A DNA stretch of 20,000 bases from Theodoxus fluviatilis (lineage: Eukaryota > Mollusca > Gastropoda > Cycloneritida > Neritidae), in contig JAWQFJ010028561.1 of assembly GCA_034096865.1 (NCBI GenBank), positions 72,501 to 92,500 on the forward strand. The letters are read 5' to 3'. The notes below the pieces were generated by a model that was not told the origin of the DNA, made no database searches, and saw nothing but the letters and a program-made list of their open reading frames with translations. The translations under genes were made by a program, and so were the position numbers. Each line of letters begins with the position of its first letter. The stretch's first letter is position 1. Below are positions 1-9,778 of this stretch, one piece after another.

Positions 1-45
1 CACACCCACATACACATAGACACATAACTACACTTTCACACACCG
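1..45. repeat. Degenerate CA-rich tract
   Basis: The window opens in an imperfect (CA)n sequence with interruptions such as CATACACATAGACACATA. It is probably the edge of a microsatellite cut by the window boundary. Nothing about it suggests a gene. Confidence 0.6.
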
Positions 46-960
46 ATGATGACGAAACGCGAAACGAGTTTCGGCACTACTGCCTTCACAGAACCTCCAC
101 CCAGGACAATGAAGATCAAACATTCATGAGGATGCTCGCTTGGAAGAGAGCAAACACCAACACTCCAAACAGCGGTTCCAAACACCATGCATTATTCACC
201 ACCACCTTCGACCGAACTTCATAAATCGCTGTGTCACAGTCGCTGAACTGTGCCCTGTGCTAGATATGGCGTGCTCTGGCGGGAACCGTTCGAGTTTTCC
301 TCACATCAACAACAAAGGTGTAACAGAAATTTGAGTCCCTCTTGAAGAAAGTAACTGTCGATGTTTGCAGAGTAATGCCTTAAACTTACTTGAGTTGGTG
401 TACCTTCCGGCAGTGCACATGAGCCATATGCTTCCACTTTTGTTTTCTACCCCGTGAATGTACATGTTGGCGTAGAAGAGACCACGTTTGAACTGAATGT
501 AAATGTTCGCCTAGATTGTTTAGAACCTCTCAGCAGATTGAAAGAGTCCTATAGGTAAAACTTGAAGATGTCTAGTGCAAGTTCAGAAAGGATGTAGCAA
601 TTTTTGTGCACAAATAATGTATATCGTATACTGATCAGTGTAACTACTTGGTCGATTTATAACTTTTTTCTCTCATTTAGTCGACGCTTACGTAGCGTTA
701 GATCATAAATAGTTAAAGTGTAATGAAATTCGTGTTACACACTTCCAAAGATGTGGTGTTGTTATCTTGTTCTTCTGTGCCAGAACAAACTTTGTGCTAG
801 GGTGGCATGCTCGGTTCCGTCATCCTTTCTTCAATTTTTGGCTCGGTAGTTTAATGTCTGATTGATAATGTACTTAATAAGGAAGGAAATTGCTAATATG
901 GTACACCATTTCATCGAAGTTCACGTGAAGGCGTAGTGCGTCACTAACTACCCTTGTGAA
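46..960. other. Unassigned non-coding stretch
   Basis: Moderately AT-rich sequence without a convincing reading frame, splice pair or repeat family. The longest open frame is only 64 codons (140-334, plus) and has no recognisable motif. Two short inverted repeats are visible: CGAAAC-GA-GTTTCG at 60-73, and an ACGCT/AGCGT pair near 682-697. No gene can be supported. Confidence 0.5.
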
Positions 961-973
961 ACAAAAAGGCCTG

Positions 974-1207
974 GGCCCGTATTCACGACGGCGATTTATC
1001 TTTTTAACACTCGATTTATCCCCTAGCCCCGCGTTATCTTGATCGGTTAGATAAGGTACGCTCGTCAGAGGATCCTAGGTTGCGCTTTGCTATATATACT
1101 GGTTTCCAGCCAAGGGAGAGCGGAACAGGCAGTTGGAATCGTCTGAGTTTAGAGATAAATCGGAGTTAACATAAATCGCCGATAAATCGCCGTTGTGAAT
1201 ACGGGCC
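974..1207. mobile_element. PIF/Harbinger-like MITE, 234 bp
   Basis: The two ends form terminal inverted repeats of 27 bp (974-1000 and 1181-1207) that match at 26 positions. Both begin GGCCCGTATTCAC and end GGCGATTTATC. The element is flanked by CTG at 971-973 and CTG at 1208-1210, a 3-bp target duplication. The arms extend imperfectly inward: TTAAC-CTCGATTTATC on the left matches TTAACTCCGATTTATC read from the right, which carries one extra GGCGATTTATC unit. There is no reading frame for a transposase, so it would have been moved by an enzyme encoded elsewhere. A 3-bp CWG or TWA duplication is the known preference of the PIF/Harbinger superfamily; assignment to that superfamily is inferred from this and the GG...CC termini. 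The arms could be extended by one base (GGGCCC), but then no target duplication remains, so 974-1207 is preferred. Confidence 0.82.
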
Positions 1208-1210
1208 CTG

Positions 1211-1486
1211 AAGAAGGAGTTAATTCTGCGAAGGCTAGCTCCTGCAACTTCGCAACTTCAACAGACTCCATTGGTCACCCTTCTCTTGGTATCCTTGTGA
1301 AAGTCCAGTTATACATGGATCTGAATGTTCTTGTCCCCCGGCAGTGTGAGGCTGCCTCTGGCTAAACTACTGGAGCAAGCCACTGGGACGGAGCTACAGA
1401 GGATGAAGGGGTATAGAACAGCTCCACCCGTATGCTCCTCTTAAGGTTGAAAAAACACCATTTAACTGATTGAAATGTTATGGCTG

Positions 1487-1488
<2 letters not shown>
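1211..1488. other. Unassigned non-coding stretch
   Basis: Sequence between the MITE and the first TG microsatellite. No open frame, repeat or splice signal stands out. Confidence 0.5.
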
Positions 1489-1544
<56 letters not shown>

Positions 1545-1610
1545 ATGTGTGTGCGTGTGTGTGTATGTGTGTGTATGTGAGCATGTGTGTGTGCGTGTGA
1601 GCGCGCGTGG
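1489..1610. repeat. (TG)n microsatellite with imperfect flank
   Basis: Bases 1489-1540 are 26 uninterrupted TG units. From 1541 to about 1610 the tract continues as TG with TA, TGCG and GAGC interruptions. Open frames of 60-84 codons here on the minus strand are His/Thr dipeptide artefacts of the repeat. Confidence 0.97.
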
Positions 1611-2321
1611 GAACATGTGCGTGATAGTGTTTTAGTAACTGCATTCATTTTGAATGTTCTGGTGTCAAACTGGTATTTCATGCATTTATATGCTGTGATT
1701 ATATCTCATAAGCAAGTTTGAAGGGAGATTTTAAAGAGAAACAGAAGAAGGCATCGCATGAATCAGTCCTTTTATTACTTCCACTGTAAAAGCAGACAGC
1801 CTTGGCCTGTTTCGTTTCTTATTCACTTCATCAAAAACCGCCATTCTCCTTTTGGACATCCCCAAGAGTCTGAGCAGCGATCCTACAAATCTTGTTTTCT
1901 TGCAAAACATGGCGTCACGGAGGATTTGTCCGTAGAAAGGTCATCGTGACCTCTCCATCAACTCGCTTGACAAGGCAGTGTCTTTACTTCAGAACCCAAT
2001 CCCTCCGAAGCTGAAGTTTTAGCACGTTGAAGGCCGGAGAAGATTTCCTTTACTCTGTCTTTGCATCCCCATCATTCCACGCTGCCACTGTGTGGATGTC
2101 AAAGTTATGGCCCTCGATCAGCAGATCTGGCGAACGACGAGGTTCTCAAGGGTAAAGCGGATCTTCAGGCGTCGGAGTGCGGGAGACGTCCACCCTGAAA
2201 GGAGAGCGTCTGTTTCCGGTCGCCAGAGACCAGATGGCACGTCAGGTAGGTCCGCAAGGAAAGGTTAGTGGCTCCTATGCGAGTTGCCGTGATAAAATTC
2301 GGCCCTCTTTGTCTCATCATG
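1611..2321. other. Unassigned non-coding stretch
   Basis: No frame beyond about 63 codons and no recognisable domain. The sequence is of mixed composition, and nothing supports a gene, RNA or complete transposon. The part nearest 2280-2320 may be an unrecognised body of the SINE copy that follows it. Confidence 0.45.
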
Positions 2322-2440
2322 TTGCAGATAAGTTGAAAGGGAAGGGAAGTTCCTGTAAATGATTTTTGTGTTTTGCTTTGGCGCGTCGTAGACGTTGAAT
2401 CAAAGCTAATGCAGTCATATAGAGAGGTAGGTGCATCGTA
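2322..2440 (+). repeat. SINE-like 3' fragment, copy A
   Basis: About 119 bp, closely matching 2855-2974 on the same strand and, over its central 80 bp, the reverse complement of 2486-2566. Shared landmarks are GGGAAGTTCCTGTAAAT, a T-rich stretch, TTTTGCTTTGG and CGTCGTAGACGTT. CGTCGTAGACGTTRAA followed by CAAAGCTAA looks like the 3' tail of a retroposon. No tRNA-like head is visible upstream, so this looks like a 5'-truncated or decayed copy. Homology with 2855-2974 runs about 40 bp past the tail (GCAGTCAT.TAG...GTGCATCGTA), so copies A and C may come from one duplication or from a longer family member. Confidence 0.65.
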
Positions 2441-2483
2441 GATGTTCACCAAGCATCATTCAAATAAACTCAGATTTCTCCAT

Positions 2484-2745
2484 CGTTAGCTTTGGTTTAA
2501 CGTCTACGACGGGCCAAGCAAAACGACAAAAAGTATTTACAGGAACTTCCCAACCCTTCTAACTTGTTTTAAAGTATCATTCACGCACAGACAGAATTAC
2601 ACACTTGGACAGATTTACGACACAGGGCTGCAGCCAGTTTAACATTGCCAGGATATTTGAATAAACACAGATCTTTCCCGTCCCAGGGATAGAACCACGG
2701 CACTGCGCCTCGTCCAACCCGAAAGCATGCTCGCCTATCTCCGCC
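2484..2745 (-). mobile_element. tRNA-derived SINE-like element, copy B
   Basis: Read on the minus strand, this stretch has an A-box-like TAGGCGAGCATG (2737-2726) and a B-box-like GGTTCTATCCC (2696-2686). Their starts are 41 bases apart, close to the spacing in a tRNA gene. A body of roughly 190 bp follows and ends in the tail GTCGTAGACGTTAAACC near 2490, which is shared with copies A and C. The order of tRNA-like head, body and family tail is that of a tRNA-derived SINE, which RNA polymerase III would transcribe and a partner LINE would mobilise. The T-arm pairs only partly, so it is a decayed copy. I found no target duplication. The family name is unknown to me. Confidence 0.5.
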
Positions 2746-2854
2746 TGTCAAAAGACCGAGTTTTAACAAGCGAGTAGAGGCTGAGGGGTTGACCGTGTAC
2801 TCATGCTAGAGGGGAGAGCACTGGGGGGTGGGCTGACAGGAACTGGTGTATAAA

Positions 2855-2974
2855 TTGTAGATAAGTTGAAAGGGAAGGGAAGTTCCTGTAAATACTTTTT
2901 GTTTTTTTGCTTTGGCACGTCGTAGACGTTGAAGCAACGCTATTGCAGTCATGTAGAAAGATAAGTGCATCGTA
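2855..2974 (+). repeat. SINE-like 3' fragment, copy C
   Basis: About 120 bp in direct orientation to 2322-2440, beginning TTGTAGATAAGTTGAAAGGG and ending near GTGCATCGTA. The two differ by scattered substitutions and small indels in a T-run. No tRNA-like head is visible upstream. Together with copy B it makes three copies in about 650 bp. Confidence 0.65.
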
Positions 2975-3282
2975 TTCAAATTTGCCACGTCAAAGTTGAA
3001 ACTTCATCCGTGACGAAACGCAAGTCATCTCCATCATCCATGATCGTTTTTTAGCATCGCTCGTTCCCATAGGGAAAGAGAAACCCCGTGTTTTATTTAA
3101 AGTCGGGTTGTAACCTGCAAGAGTATGGCCATTTTCCACCTCCAGCAATACTGAGGAATTTGAACAAGCTGAATTCGCCCACAGGAAAAGTTGCTTTGTA
3201 TAAACAAATGAAGGACATGATTATCTTGCACAATTATCACTTTTCGAATTTCGGCGCAAACTTGCAACTTTTAGCATAACAA
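2975..3282. other. Unassigned non-coding stretch
   Basis: No gene is supported. The 11-mer TGACGAAACGC at 3011-3021 also occurs at 50-60, which may mark another decayed dispersed repeat. Confidence 0.4.
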
Positions 3283-3314
<32 letters not shown>

Positions 3315-3345
3315 GTGTGTGCGTGTGTGTGTGTGTGTGTGTGTA

Positions 3346-3384
<39 letters not shown>
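3283..3384. repeat. (GT)n microsatellite with GTGC, TATG and TTTG interruptions
   Basis: About 102 bp of GT units interrupted by two GTGCGT variants, one TATG and one TTTG. The 150-codon frame at 3283-3735 begins inside the repeat and its Cys-Val dipeptides come from it. The part beyond the repeat has no recognised motif and is not called as a gene. Confidence 0.97.
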
Positions 3385-4089
3385 AGAAAGAAAATCGAAT
3401 ACAGAATGTATGCGAACAGATGGAAAAGACACAAAATGCCACTTTTGACTGAAATCCAAGTCATAAATCTGTCGAATCGGCGTAATTCGAAGCGCCCGTT
3501 TCAGGAAAAAAAACTCCAAATGATTTGGGGAAAAACATCGCAACATCCTTTTTCATTTGGCTATTTCGTCATACGGAAATCTTCGGTTTCATTACTTCCA
3601 ATCAAAGCGTGCGTCAATGACGTCATATACCACAAAACATGCTTCCGAAATAGCTCTACAAAGACAAGTGACACCGAAGCAATTTTGAGCTCCTGCAGAC
3701 TTTGGTCTGAAGCCGAAATTTCCCTGCGACTTTGAATCCTGCCATTTCGACGATTCGCCGTTTCTTGCATCAGGATGCCTTCCCCAGAGTCCGGTGGATT
3801 GCAAGGGTTCGATCGCCCTGCACTGGTGCTGGCCAACAGCAGCCCCCTGATGAGCTATTTCCCCGAATTTCTCGCCACTCTGTCAACGCAAATTGAAGTT
3901 TAAAGGCTTCCACCCCATTTTTTGGCTGCCATGCCCAATGTTTTTCGAAGTTTCCGTCTGCCTGAAAACTTCGGGTGGATTTTTTCGTATTGAAACCCAC
4001 TTTGGGATGCACTGAAAAAGACTTGCTCTTCGAGGCAGATTGTCAGACTCATGGGTATGTTTCATTTCGTATGTATTTCTCCTGCCCTC

Positions 4090-4090
<1 letters not shown>
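3385..4090. other. Unassigned stretch with a TGACGTCA octamer
   Basis: No convincing gene. A perfect TGACGTCA palindrome (the cAMP-response-element core) occurs at 3618-3625, but one octamer in a stretch of this size is weak evidence of regulation. Open frames on both strands at 3561-3836 have no recognisable domain. Confidence 0.4.
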
Positions 4091-4135
<45 letters not shown>

Positions 4136-4200
4136 ATCCTGCTGCTGCTGCTGCTAATGGTCCTTCTCGTAGTTGTCGTCCTCCTCCTCCTCTCACCATC
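4091..4200. repeat. (CTCCTG)7 hexamer, then CTG and CCT tracts
   Basis: Seven exact CTCCTG units at 4091-4132 are followed by five CTG units at 4139-4153. A looser C/T-rich stretch with TCCTCC units leads into the trinucleotide array. Frames here read Pro-Ala or Leu tracts only because of the repeat. Confidence 0.95.
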
Positions 4201-4205
4201 ACCGT

Positions 4206-4606
<401 letters not shown>

Positions 4607-5051
4607 TTGCCACCACTTTCGAAACTATTCCGCTGAAGTCACGTCGACGCCCTCTTATTGTTAGTAGCTGCGTTCCAATGCACCCAGCACTGACATGAGA
4701 GAAAAACGAACAGCAAAACGCCTATGTGGTCTTCATGAATGGGAGTTGCACGCACGTCCGTAGCCGCTGGGGGAACACGGGCCTAGATAAAAGTGAATTT
4801 TTTTTCTTCTCTCATCAGTTGATTCCGCAACATTTTGCAGCGTCGCTTCCGTTGCTGACACAGAGCCGGAACCTGGCTGGGGTCAGATTAGAAAAAAAAG
4901 TTTCGTACCTCAGGCAGGGACCGAACCCGCAACCTGCCAGTCAATGTCAAGGTTTCACACTCTTTTCTCCGAAACGCACCAGGTGCAAAGTAGTCCGACA
5001 GGCAGTCGGAACTGCTCGATGTCCCCATCATCAGCTGGAACTCCTGGCTGC
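4607..5051. other. Unassigned stretch with a B-box-like motif on the minus strand
   Basis: No gene is supported. The minus strand reads GCGGGTTCGGTCCCTGC near 4914-4930. This can fold as a tRNA T-arm with one G-U pair, but no matching A box or acceptor stem lies at the proper distance. It may be the remains of a SINE head. Confidence 0.35.
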
Positions 5052-5649
5052 GGGGCTTTCGGGGCCCGCTCCAGTACTTCAAGCAGAAGTGAACCCCCAA
5101 GCACCCAGAGGCTACTGGTGGACATCGGGACAGGATTGGGTCTTTAAGACTTGACTGCGGTACCAGACCATGCTGGAAGATGTAGAGCCCAATCCACGTG
5201 CAGCGAAAGACTTATTGCAACGTCTCGGCATCCAATCTCAGGAAGAGTCTCTCATTTATTTTGCACAGGAAAAACAAACCCAGCTCGCCCTCACTCTCGG
5301 TGTTAGCAAGGGACTATCGGGAAACGTCGTGCCTCGCCAGAAGCCGCTATGAAAATCTCGCCACTCTCAAAACATCAGACTCGATTGTGTCAAGAATTAA
5401 TTATTAATGTAGGCTGCAGTTTTCGCTGTCGTTTGTTCATTTCTCTTAAATTTTCACACAAACCACACTGCGTAAATCATGAACCCATTTGAAAAAGTGC
5501 CGTGTTCTCCCGGTCGAAGTTAGATGCAGGGGCTATGTCAGCAACGTCAATGGTTGGGTTGCTTTGAAGTCTGGGTGAGCAGGCTAGAAAGTCGGATGCT
5601 GCTTGGGGCCGGCTGTGTGAGTGCCCCTGGAGCAGGCCCCGAAAGCCCC
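5052..5649. repeat. Interval bounded by a 23-bp inverted repeat
   Basis: GGGGCTTTCGGGGCCCGCTC with CAG following (5052-5074) is matched on the opposite strand at 5627-5649 with a single C/T difference. The similarity stops sharply at both ends of each arm. The interior holds no transposase-like frame; the longest is about 142 codons and only partly inside. This could be the pair of ends of a small element, or two independent copies of a GC-rich dispersed motif in opposite orientation. I found no target duplication next to the arms, so it is called a repeat only. Confidence 0.5.
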
Positions 5650-5654
5650 CAAAA

Positions 5655-5850
5655 AGTGTGATTTTATATAGCGACTTTCCACCATTGATCGGTGCTCAAA
5701 CCACTTTACACTTTACCCCACACAAAGATCTCAGCATCCCAGCTGGTGAGGGAGTTGTCCGTGCAGCACGAGCTGTACGCGAATCCACAGCGTACAGACT
5801 TGGCTGCCTTTATCGTGTGCTGTGTTTTCAATACAGAGTCTAGTACGGTA
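5655..5850. repeat. Possible decayed dispersed repeat with a hairpin
   Basis: TTTTATATAGCGACTTTCCACC at the start, followed by GGTGCTCAAACCACTTTACAC, has the look of a decayed interspersed repeat, but I cannot name the family. Downstream, CTGTACGC (5773-5780) and GCGTACAG (5790-5797) form a perfect 8-bp hairpin with a 9-base loop. Confidence 0.3.
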
Positions 5851-6395
5851 TCTGTGGGGAACTGAAAATAGCATGAAGTTCTCAGGAAAAGATCGAACGA
5901 TTTGAGTTCCCCTGCAAAACGATGTATATCGAAGGCTCTAACGTCTAAGTACGGTTGCTATGCAACCTTGACAAATGCGTGGTCGGTGCTGGCACCATTC
6001 CAATCTTTTCCATGACTTACAAGATATGTCAGGAAATATATTTTAACAAATTGACTGGCATGCAACGGAACGTCAAGAAGCGAACAGTAAACTTTTTTCC
6101 AACCTCCGTTCACCGCCGAATTTAATGTAGAAATCGATTTCGCTGCTGAGAGTAAGTTTCTTTTAAAGCCCTCAACAAGAGTTTGAGATAGTGTTAAGTG
6201 AAAATGACGTCTGTATACACTCGCAGTCGTTCAGGTTTTTTGTCCTCCCCCTTCCCCCCAAAAATGTCTGAACTCAAAAAACTTTCCAAACAACATAGTG
6301 TGAGCAAGGAAGCTGCTGGGACTGTTACAACCAGTTGGCCTCCATGTAATAGTGGAATTCACGACGGACTCCAAGGCTCAGAATATAACAAAACA
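5851..6395. other. Unassigned non-coding stretch
   Basis: No frame beyond 67 codons and no recognised motif. A small inverted repeat GGTTGC-TAT-GCAACC lies near 5953-5967. Confidence 0.45.
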
Positions 6396-6535
6396 TGCTA
6401 GAAAGCACTTGGAGAGCGCAAACCTCCGCCAAGGCAGCCGCAGGGGTGGAGGTATCACAGCACCTCTTCCATGGCCTGTATAATTCAGGCAGCATGTTCT
6501 GCTAGCCAGGCCTGACGCTACGAAGCGTAGCTCAT
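6396..6535 (-). repeat. Possible retroposon fragment
   Basis: On the minus strand the stretch from about 6445 to 6398 reads CCTTGGCGGAGGTTTGCGCT, then CTCCAAGTGCTTTCTAG. I recall similar strings as widespread repeats in invertebrate genomes, but cannot name a family from the sequence alone. GCTACG-AAG-CGTAGC at 6517-6531 is a perfect 6-bp hairpin nearby. Confidence 0.3.
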
Positions 6536-6981
6536 TTTAGCGCCTGCTAACTGTCTCTGAGTGTGGAACGCATGCGCCGTCTTGCAACACACACGCCAAC
6601 CTATGGCCTAGGCGATAAAAATGTCCCTTTTTATTGTGATTCCATAATGAAATAACAGATAACCTCATAAATGTATTGGACGGCTTCTTGGGTAAAACCC
6701 TGACGTTGCACCAAATTTAATTAGAATCTGTTTAGAACTTTATGAGTTATTTTGCCGAATATCGAACGAAATAACGAACTAACCGACCTAAAAAATTAAC
6801 CTCCTTAGCAGAGGGAATAATGAAACAATATACTGAATAAAGAAACAAAGCACACAACACATTTCTGTCACCTTTATTTCAACGCCTTTTCTACTTTTGC
6901 ACTGACCCATCTCCAGCTTCTTCTGGTCTCCTTCACCAAACCAGCTGTCGTGGGTCCTTCACTCATATGGTAACCTTATTT
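6536..6981. other. AT-rich unassigned stretch
   Basis: No coding frame. An AATAAA hexamer lies near 6836 on the plus strand, without any upstream coding sequence to which it could belong. Confidence 0.45.
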
Positions 6982-7002
6982 CCCCCCCCCCCCCCCCCCC
7001 CC
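6982..7002. repeat. Poly-C run, 21 bases
   Basis: An uninterrupted run of 21 C (G on the minus strand). It can form a G-quadruplex on the G strand and is prone to slippage and sequencing error, so its length in the assembly may not be exact. Confidence 0.97.
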
Positions 7003-7300
7003 TGGTCAAACTGACCTGAAATACGTCACGCGGGGTCGCTTGATTTATCGGTTCGGTCACCAACTCAATAAAGCAGCCCTGCAGAATTGATGCGGTAAAT
7101 GTCATTGGACCGCACGTAACGCCGTGCATGTGAGCCTCAGGGACGAGGAAGAATGATATGGTTAAAGCAAATGAAGCAGAGGATGGAATTGGGTGGGACC
7201 GATGGGGGGATAGAGAACTTCCCAGAGCGGCACAGTTTTCCCTGACACCGGTCATCTGGAGGGCGTAGCCCGGTCACCATGACCCCAGACGGGATGTCGT

Positions 7301-7765
7301 CTACTTGATGGAGCCAAGGCTGAGGATGGGAGTCGGGTGGGGGGTCGAGATGGGGTGGCGGGGGAGGGGAAAGTGGGACTCTGGGTTCGGAGGTTGGGCT
7401 GGAGCTCGGGCTTTGGGAGGGCTGGGGGGAAAGGGGTGGACGGTGATGGAGGGGGGACGACATTTAGAGGGAGGAAATGGAGGCAATTTGAACCAGGCGG
7501 CGGAAGCAGGGGCACGACGCGATGGGGACCCCGCTAGACAAAATGGACGTCTTTTTTTGCGGTCGCAGAAACGTGATCGGTTTTCGCGATTCGTCTCAAT
7601 GCCAGCGTCTCCATCGATCTGTCGGTGTCCGGAGCAGCTCGTCCCACCACACAGCCGCTTCTTGTGAATCTCTGGCCTCCGTGAAGCCATCTGCCTGAGT
7701 ATTGAGTGAGGGGACGTCTTCCAGTTAGATCGACATCGGGTGGAAGTGGGGTCCACCGGGTTCAC
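7301..7765 (-). other. Long unassigned frame across a G-rich block
   Basis: The longest open frame not made of simple repeat: 154 codons on the minus strand. Its first 95 residues are basic and mixed, including RKKRR, and the last 60 are Pro/Ser-rich because they cross the purine-rich block at 7320-7460. An overlapping plus-strand frame of 120 codons is also open. The G-rich composition removes stops (TAA, TAG) in several frames at once, which can produce long frames by chance. No domain, signal peptide or splice pair supports it. I do not call it a gene; it is recorded as the best candidate in this part. Confidence 0.2.
7320..7460. repeat. G-rich low-complexity block
   Basis: Plus strand is dense in GGG to GGGGGG runs (GGGTGGGGGG, GGCGGGGGAGGGG, GGGGGGAAAGGGG and similar) at short spacing. 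The spacing satisfies the usual G-quadruplex pattern several times over. No promoter elements or gene start can be tied to it. Confidence 0.75.
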
Positions 7766-8760
7766 GAGGCTGGACTGGGAAGGAGAGTGAGGCAGAGGTG
7801 AGAGACAGAGAGTGATTGTTTGATGTGTGGCTGCAGTAGTGGAATATGTCAGAGTGACAAGTTGAGTTTGGGGTAGAGGGCAGGAAGAAAAATGAATTAA
7901 ATCTTTGATTAAAGTTGTGATCTTGCTGTCTTCATTGTGGAAAGCGGTAAGGTTTCAATGACGAACACAGACGCAACATGTATCCAAGAAGAATGTGTAT
8001 TGGTAAGTGTTTATACATGTAAATTTTAAAATTAAGAAACTGGAATCCCAGACCATGTGTTGACCTTCCATTGCTATCTTGAAGATGCAATCGTTGACAG
8101 AACCTTTTAATCCGACAATAACCGGCGACTTGTCATACTAACACATTTTGAATACTTCAAGTCTCCAATAAAACTAACTTTCAGTACCATGTCCAAAATG
8201 AAGGAATTCTCCATTACATTGAGTGAACCCTAAGAGAGCCAAAATCCACCCAGACACGCGTTCAGAGCGTCGATAAGCATCAGTCTGAAGTGAATTTGCC
8301 AAAACAGTTGGGGTCGATGACTCTCTCTGTCTGGAGACCATCAAATGTCCCACTTCTCAGGAAGTTTCTTGTCCATGAATGTAGTTCAAGAAGATAAGAG
8401 TTAAACTCTTTCCCCGCAACTAAGTCTGACTAGGTCGCAGTCTTGCTCACACACAGCACCACTGGTTCGAGTCACTTCAGAGACCACGTTGTCTTCGAGG
8501 CAACCTCTCATTTCCCAAGGCTGACTGAGACCAGACGAGCTATGCTAGGGCCGTGATTGGGTTGACACAGCGGTCGGCCAAGGCAGATCCCTTCTGCTGG
8601 AAAGTGTTTTCTTCTGCTCGTTCTTTTCAACTGCGCACGCGTCCATCGATCGAAGTTGCCGTCTTTGACTAGTTCGAGTCTTTTTTCGGCCGTGTCTGTT
8701 CTTCACCAGGTCGCTGTGTATCTATCCACAAAGTGTTACGACATATTGGCCGATTCCCTT
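7766..8760. other. Unassigned non-coding stretch
   Basis: About 1 kb with no frame long enough to report and no recognised repeat. GGTTCGAGTCA near 8464 resembles a pol III B box, but the nearest A-box-like string is too close for a tRNA gene. Confidence 0.45.
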
Positions 8761-8786
8761 CCCCCACCCCCCTCCCCCCCCCCCCT
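8761..8786. repeat. C-rich low-complexity tract
   Basis: CCCCCACCCCCCTCCCCCCCCC-like run, about 26 bases, on the same strand as the C run at 6982-7002. Confidence 0.85.
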
Positions 8787-9778
8787 TTGAATTGTCTTGA
8801 CCGACTTTGGAACATCGATTGAATAAACGGAGAAAAGGCTATGTTAGAAACCTTCGAGCTTGGACCATGGAATTTTTATGAGCTTGTGTAAACAGCATTA
8901 CTAACTTTTCGTTCTTTTTGAAACTAGTTGGGACCGCCTGAGGTCTGAAATAAGTGGATGCAGGCAGACACTGTCAGAAGAAACTAAACTGGCTTTTTCA
9001 CTTAGCTACGCTGTGTCATTTCTTAATCCTCCGATCTCTTTTAGGGTACAGCGTCTCATCTTTGCACATTTTCTAGATAATCGAAATGGACCAACACTCT
9101 TTTCCTTCCGAAACAAAGTCAAGCATGGCACCCAGGCGGCTACACAGGTTGCAATTACTACCGGCAGACATTCTGCATACGGCATATTACCAGGGGTACG
9201 TGGAGATGATGTGTGTAACTATCCCTTTCCTCCTCTGTTTGCCCATGCATATTCAACAGACTCCCGGCATGCATCTGAACCATTAAGGAATTTTTGGAAA
9301 TGCGGAGTCTCCCCAGAGTGCACTATTTTCTACATCCATTGGCTGTACGTCTGGAATATTCGTCAGAAAGGGGAATACTGACGAGACAACACCAAAATAA
9401 ATCGATGTCTTCTGTTCTCGGGAGATTTTCCATCATTGCCAACTGGGAAATCTTATTGTCTGGAAAGTTTCTATATACGGGAAGCGTGGTTGCAGTTCTG
9501 TAATATCTCAGTGATATATAATGTCTCTCTTCGCCCCAGTACCCTGGGCACAATAACTAACTCAGAAAATTGACATGAAAAATATGTAATACAAGAATAC
9601 CTTAGAATCTGTTTTTGAAATATGCAGGGCGTCAGCCCCTATTTCCTTCCCAAATCCCTCCCGCATGTGTATGGCGAGTCCTGCAGAATAGGGCGGGATC
9701 TGCAGGGGAGAGAGGGGCCATTATCGGGGTCAAAGGAGACTTCCGGGGTGAAGAGGGCTAAGGTAGGCTGACGCTGAA
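8787..9778. other. Unassigned stretch with open frames at 9013-9381
   Basis: A 122-codon plus-strand frame at 9013-9381 contains a weak acceptor (TCTCTTTTAG near 9044) but no recognisable domain or good donor. The remaining sequence is unremarkable. Confidence 0.35.

Noticed and set aside
1362..1681. His/Thr-rich frames on the minus strand
   Set aside because: They are translations of the TG microsatellite. The same holds for 3221-3546 and 19063-19569.
3618..3625. TGACGTCA as a functional cAMP-response element
   Set aside because: A single octamer without a promoter or gene nearby. Listed only as part of an unassigned stretch.
4914..4930. tRNA gene suggested by a foldable T-arm on the minus strand
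   Set aside because: No A box at tRNA spacing and no acceptor stem pairing with CTGAGGT. At most a SINE remnant.
5953..5967. GGTTGC-TAT-GCAACC as an RFX X-box
   Set aside because: The half-sites are offset from the X-box consensus and there is no promoter context. GTAAC-TATG-GTTAC near 18202-18215 was rejected for the same reason.
8430..8475. tRNA or SINE suggested by GGTTCGAGTCA
   Set aside because: The only A-box-like string starts 33 bases upstream, about 10 too few, and no stems form.
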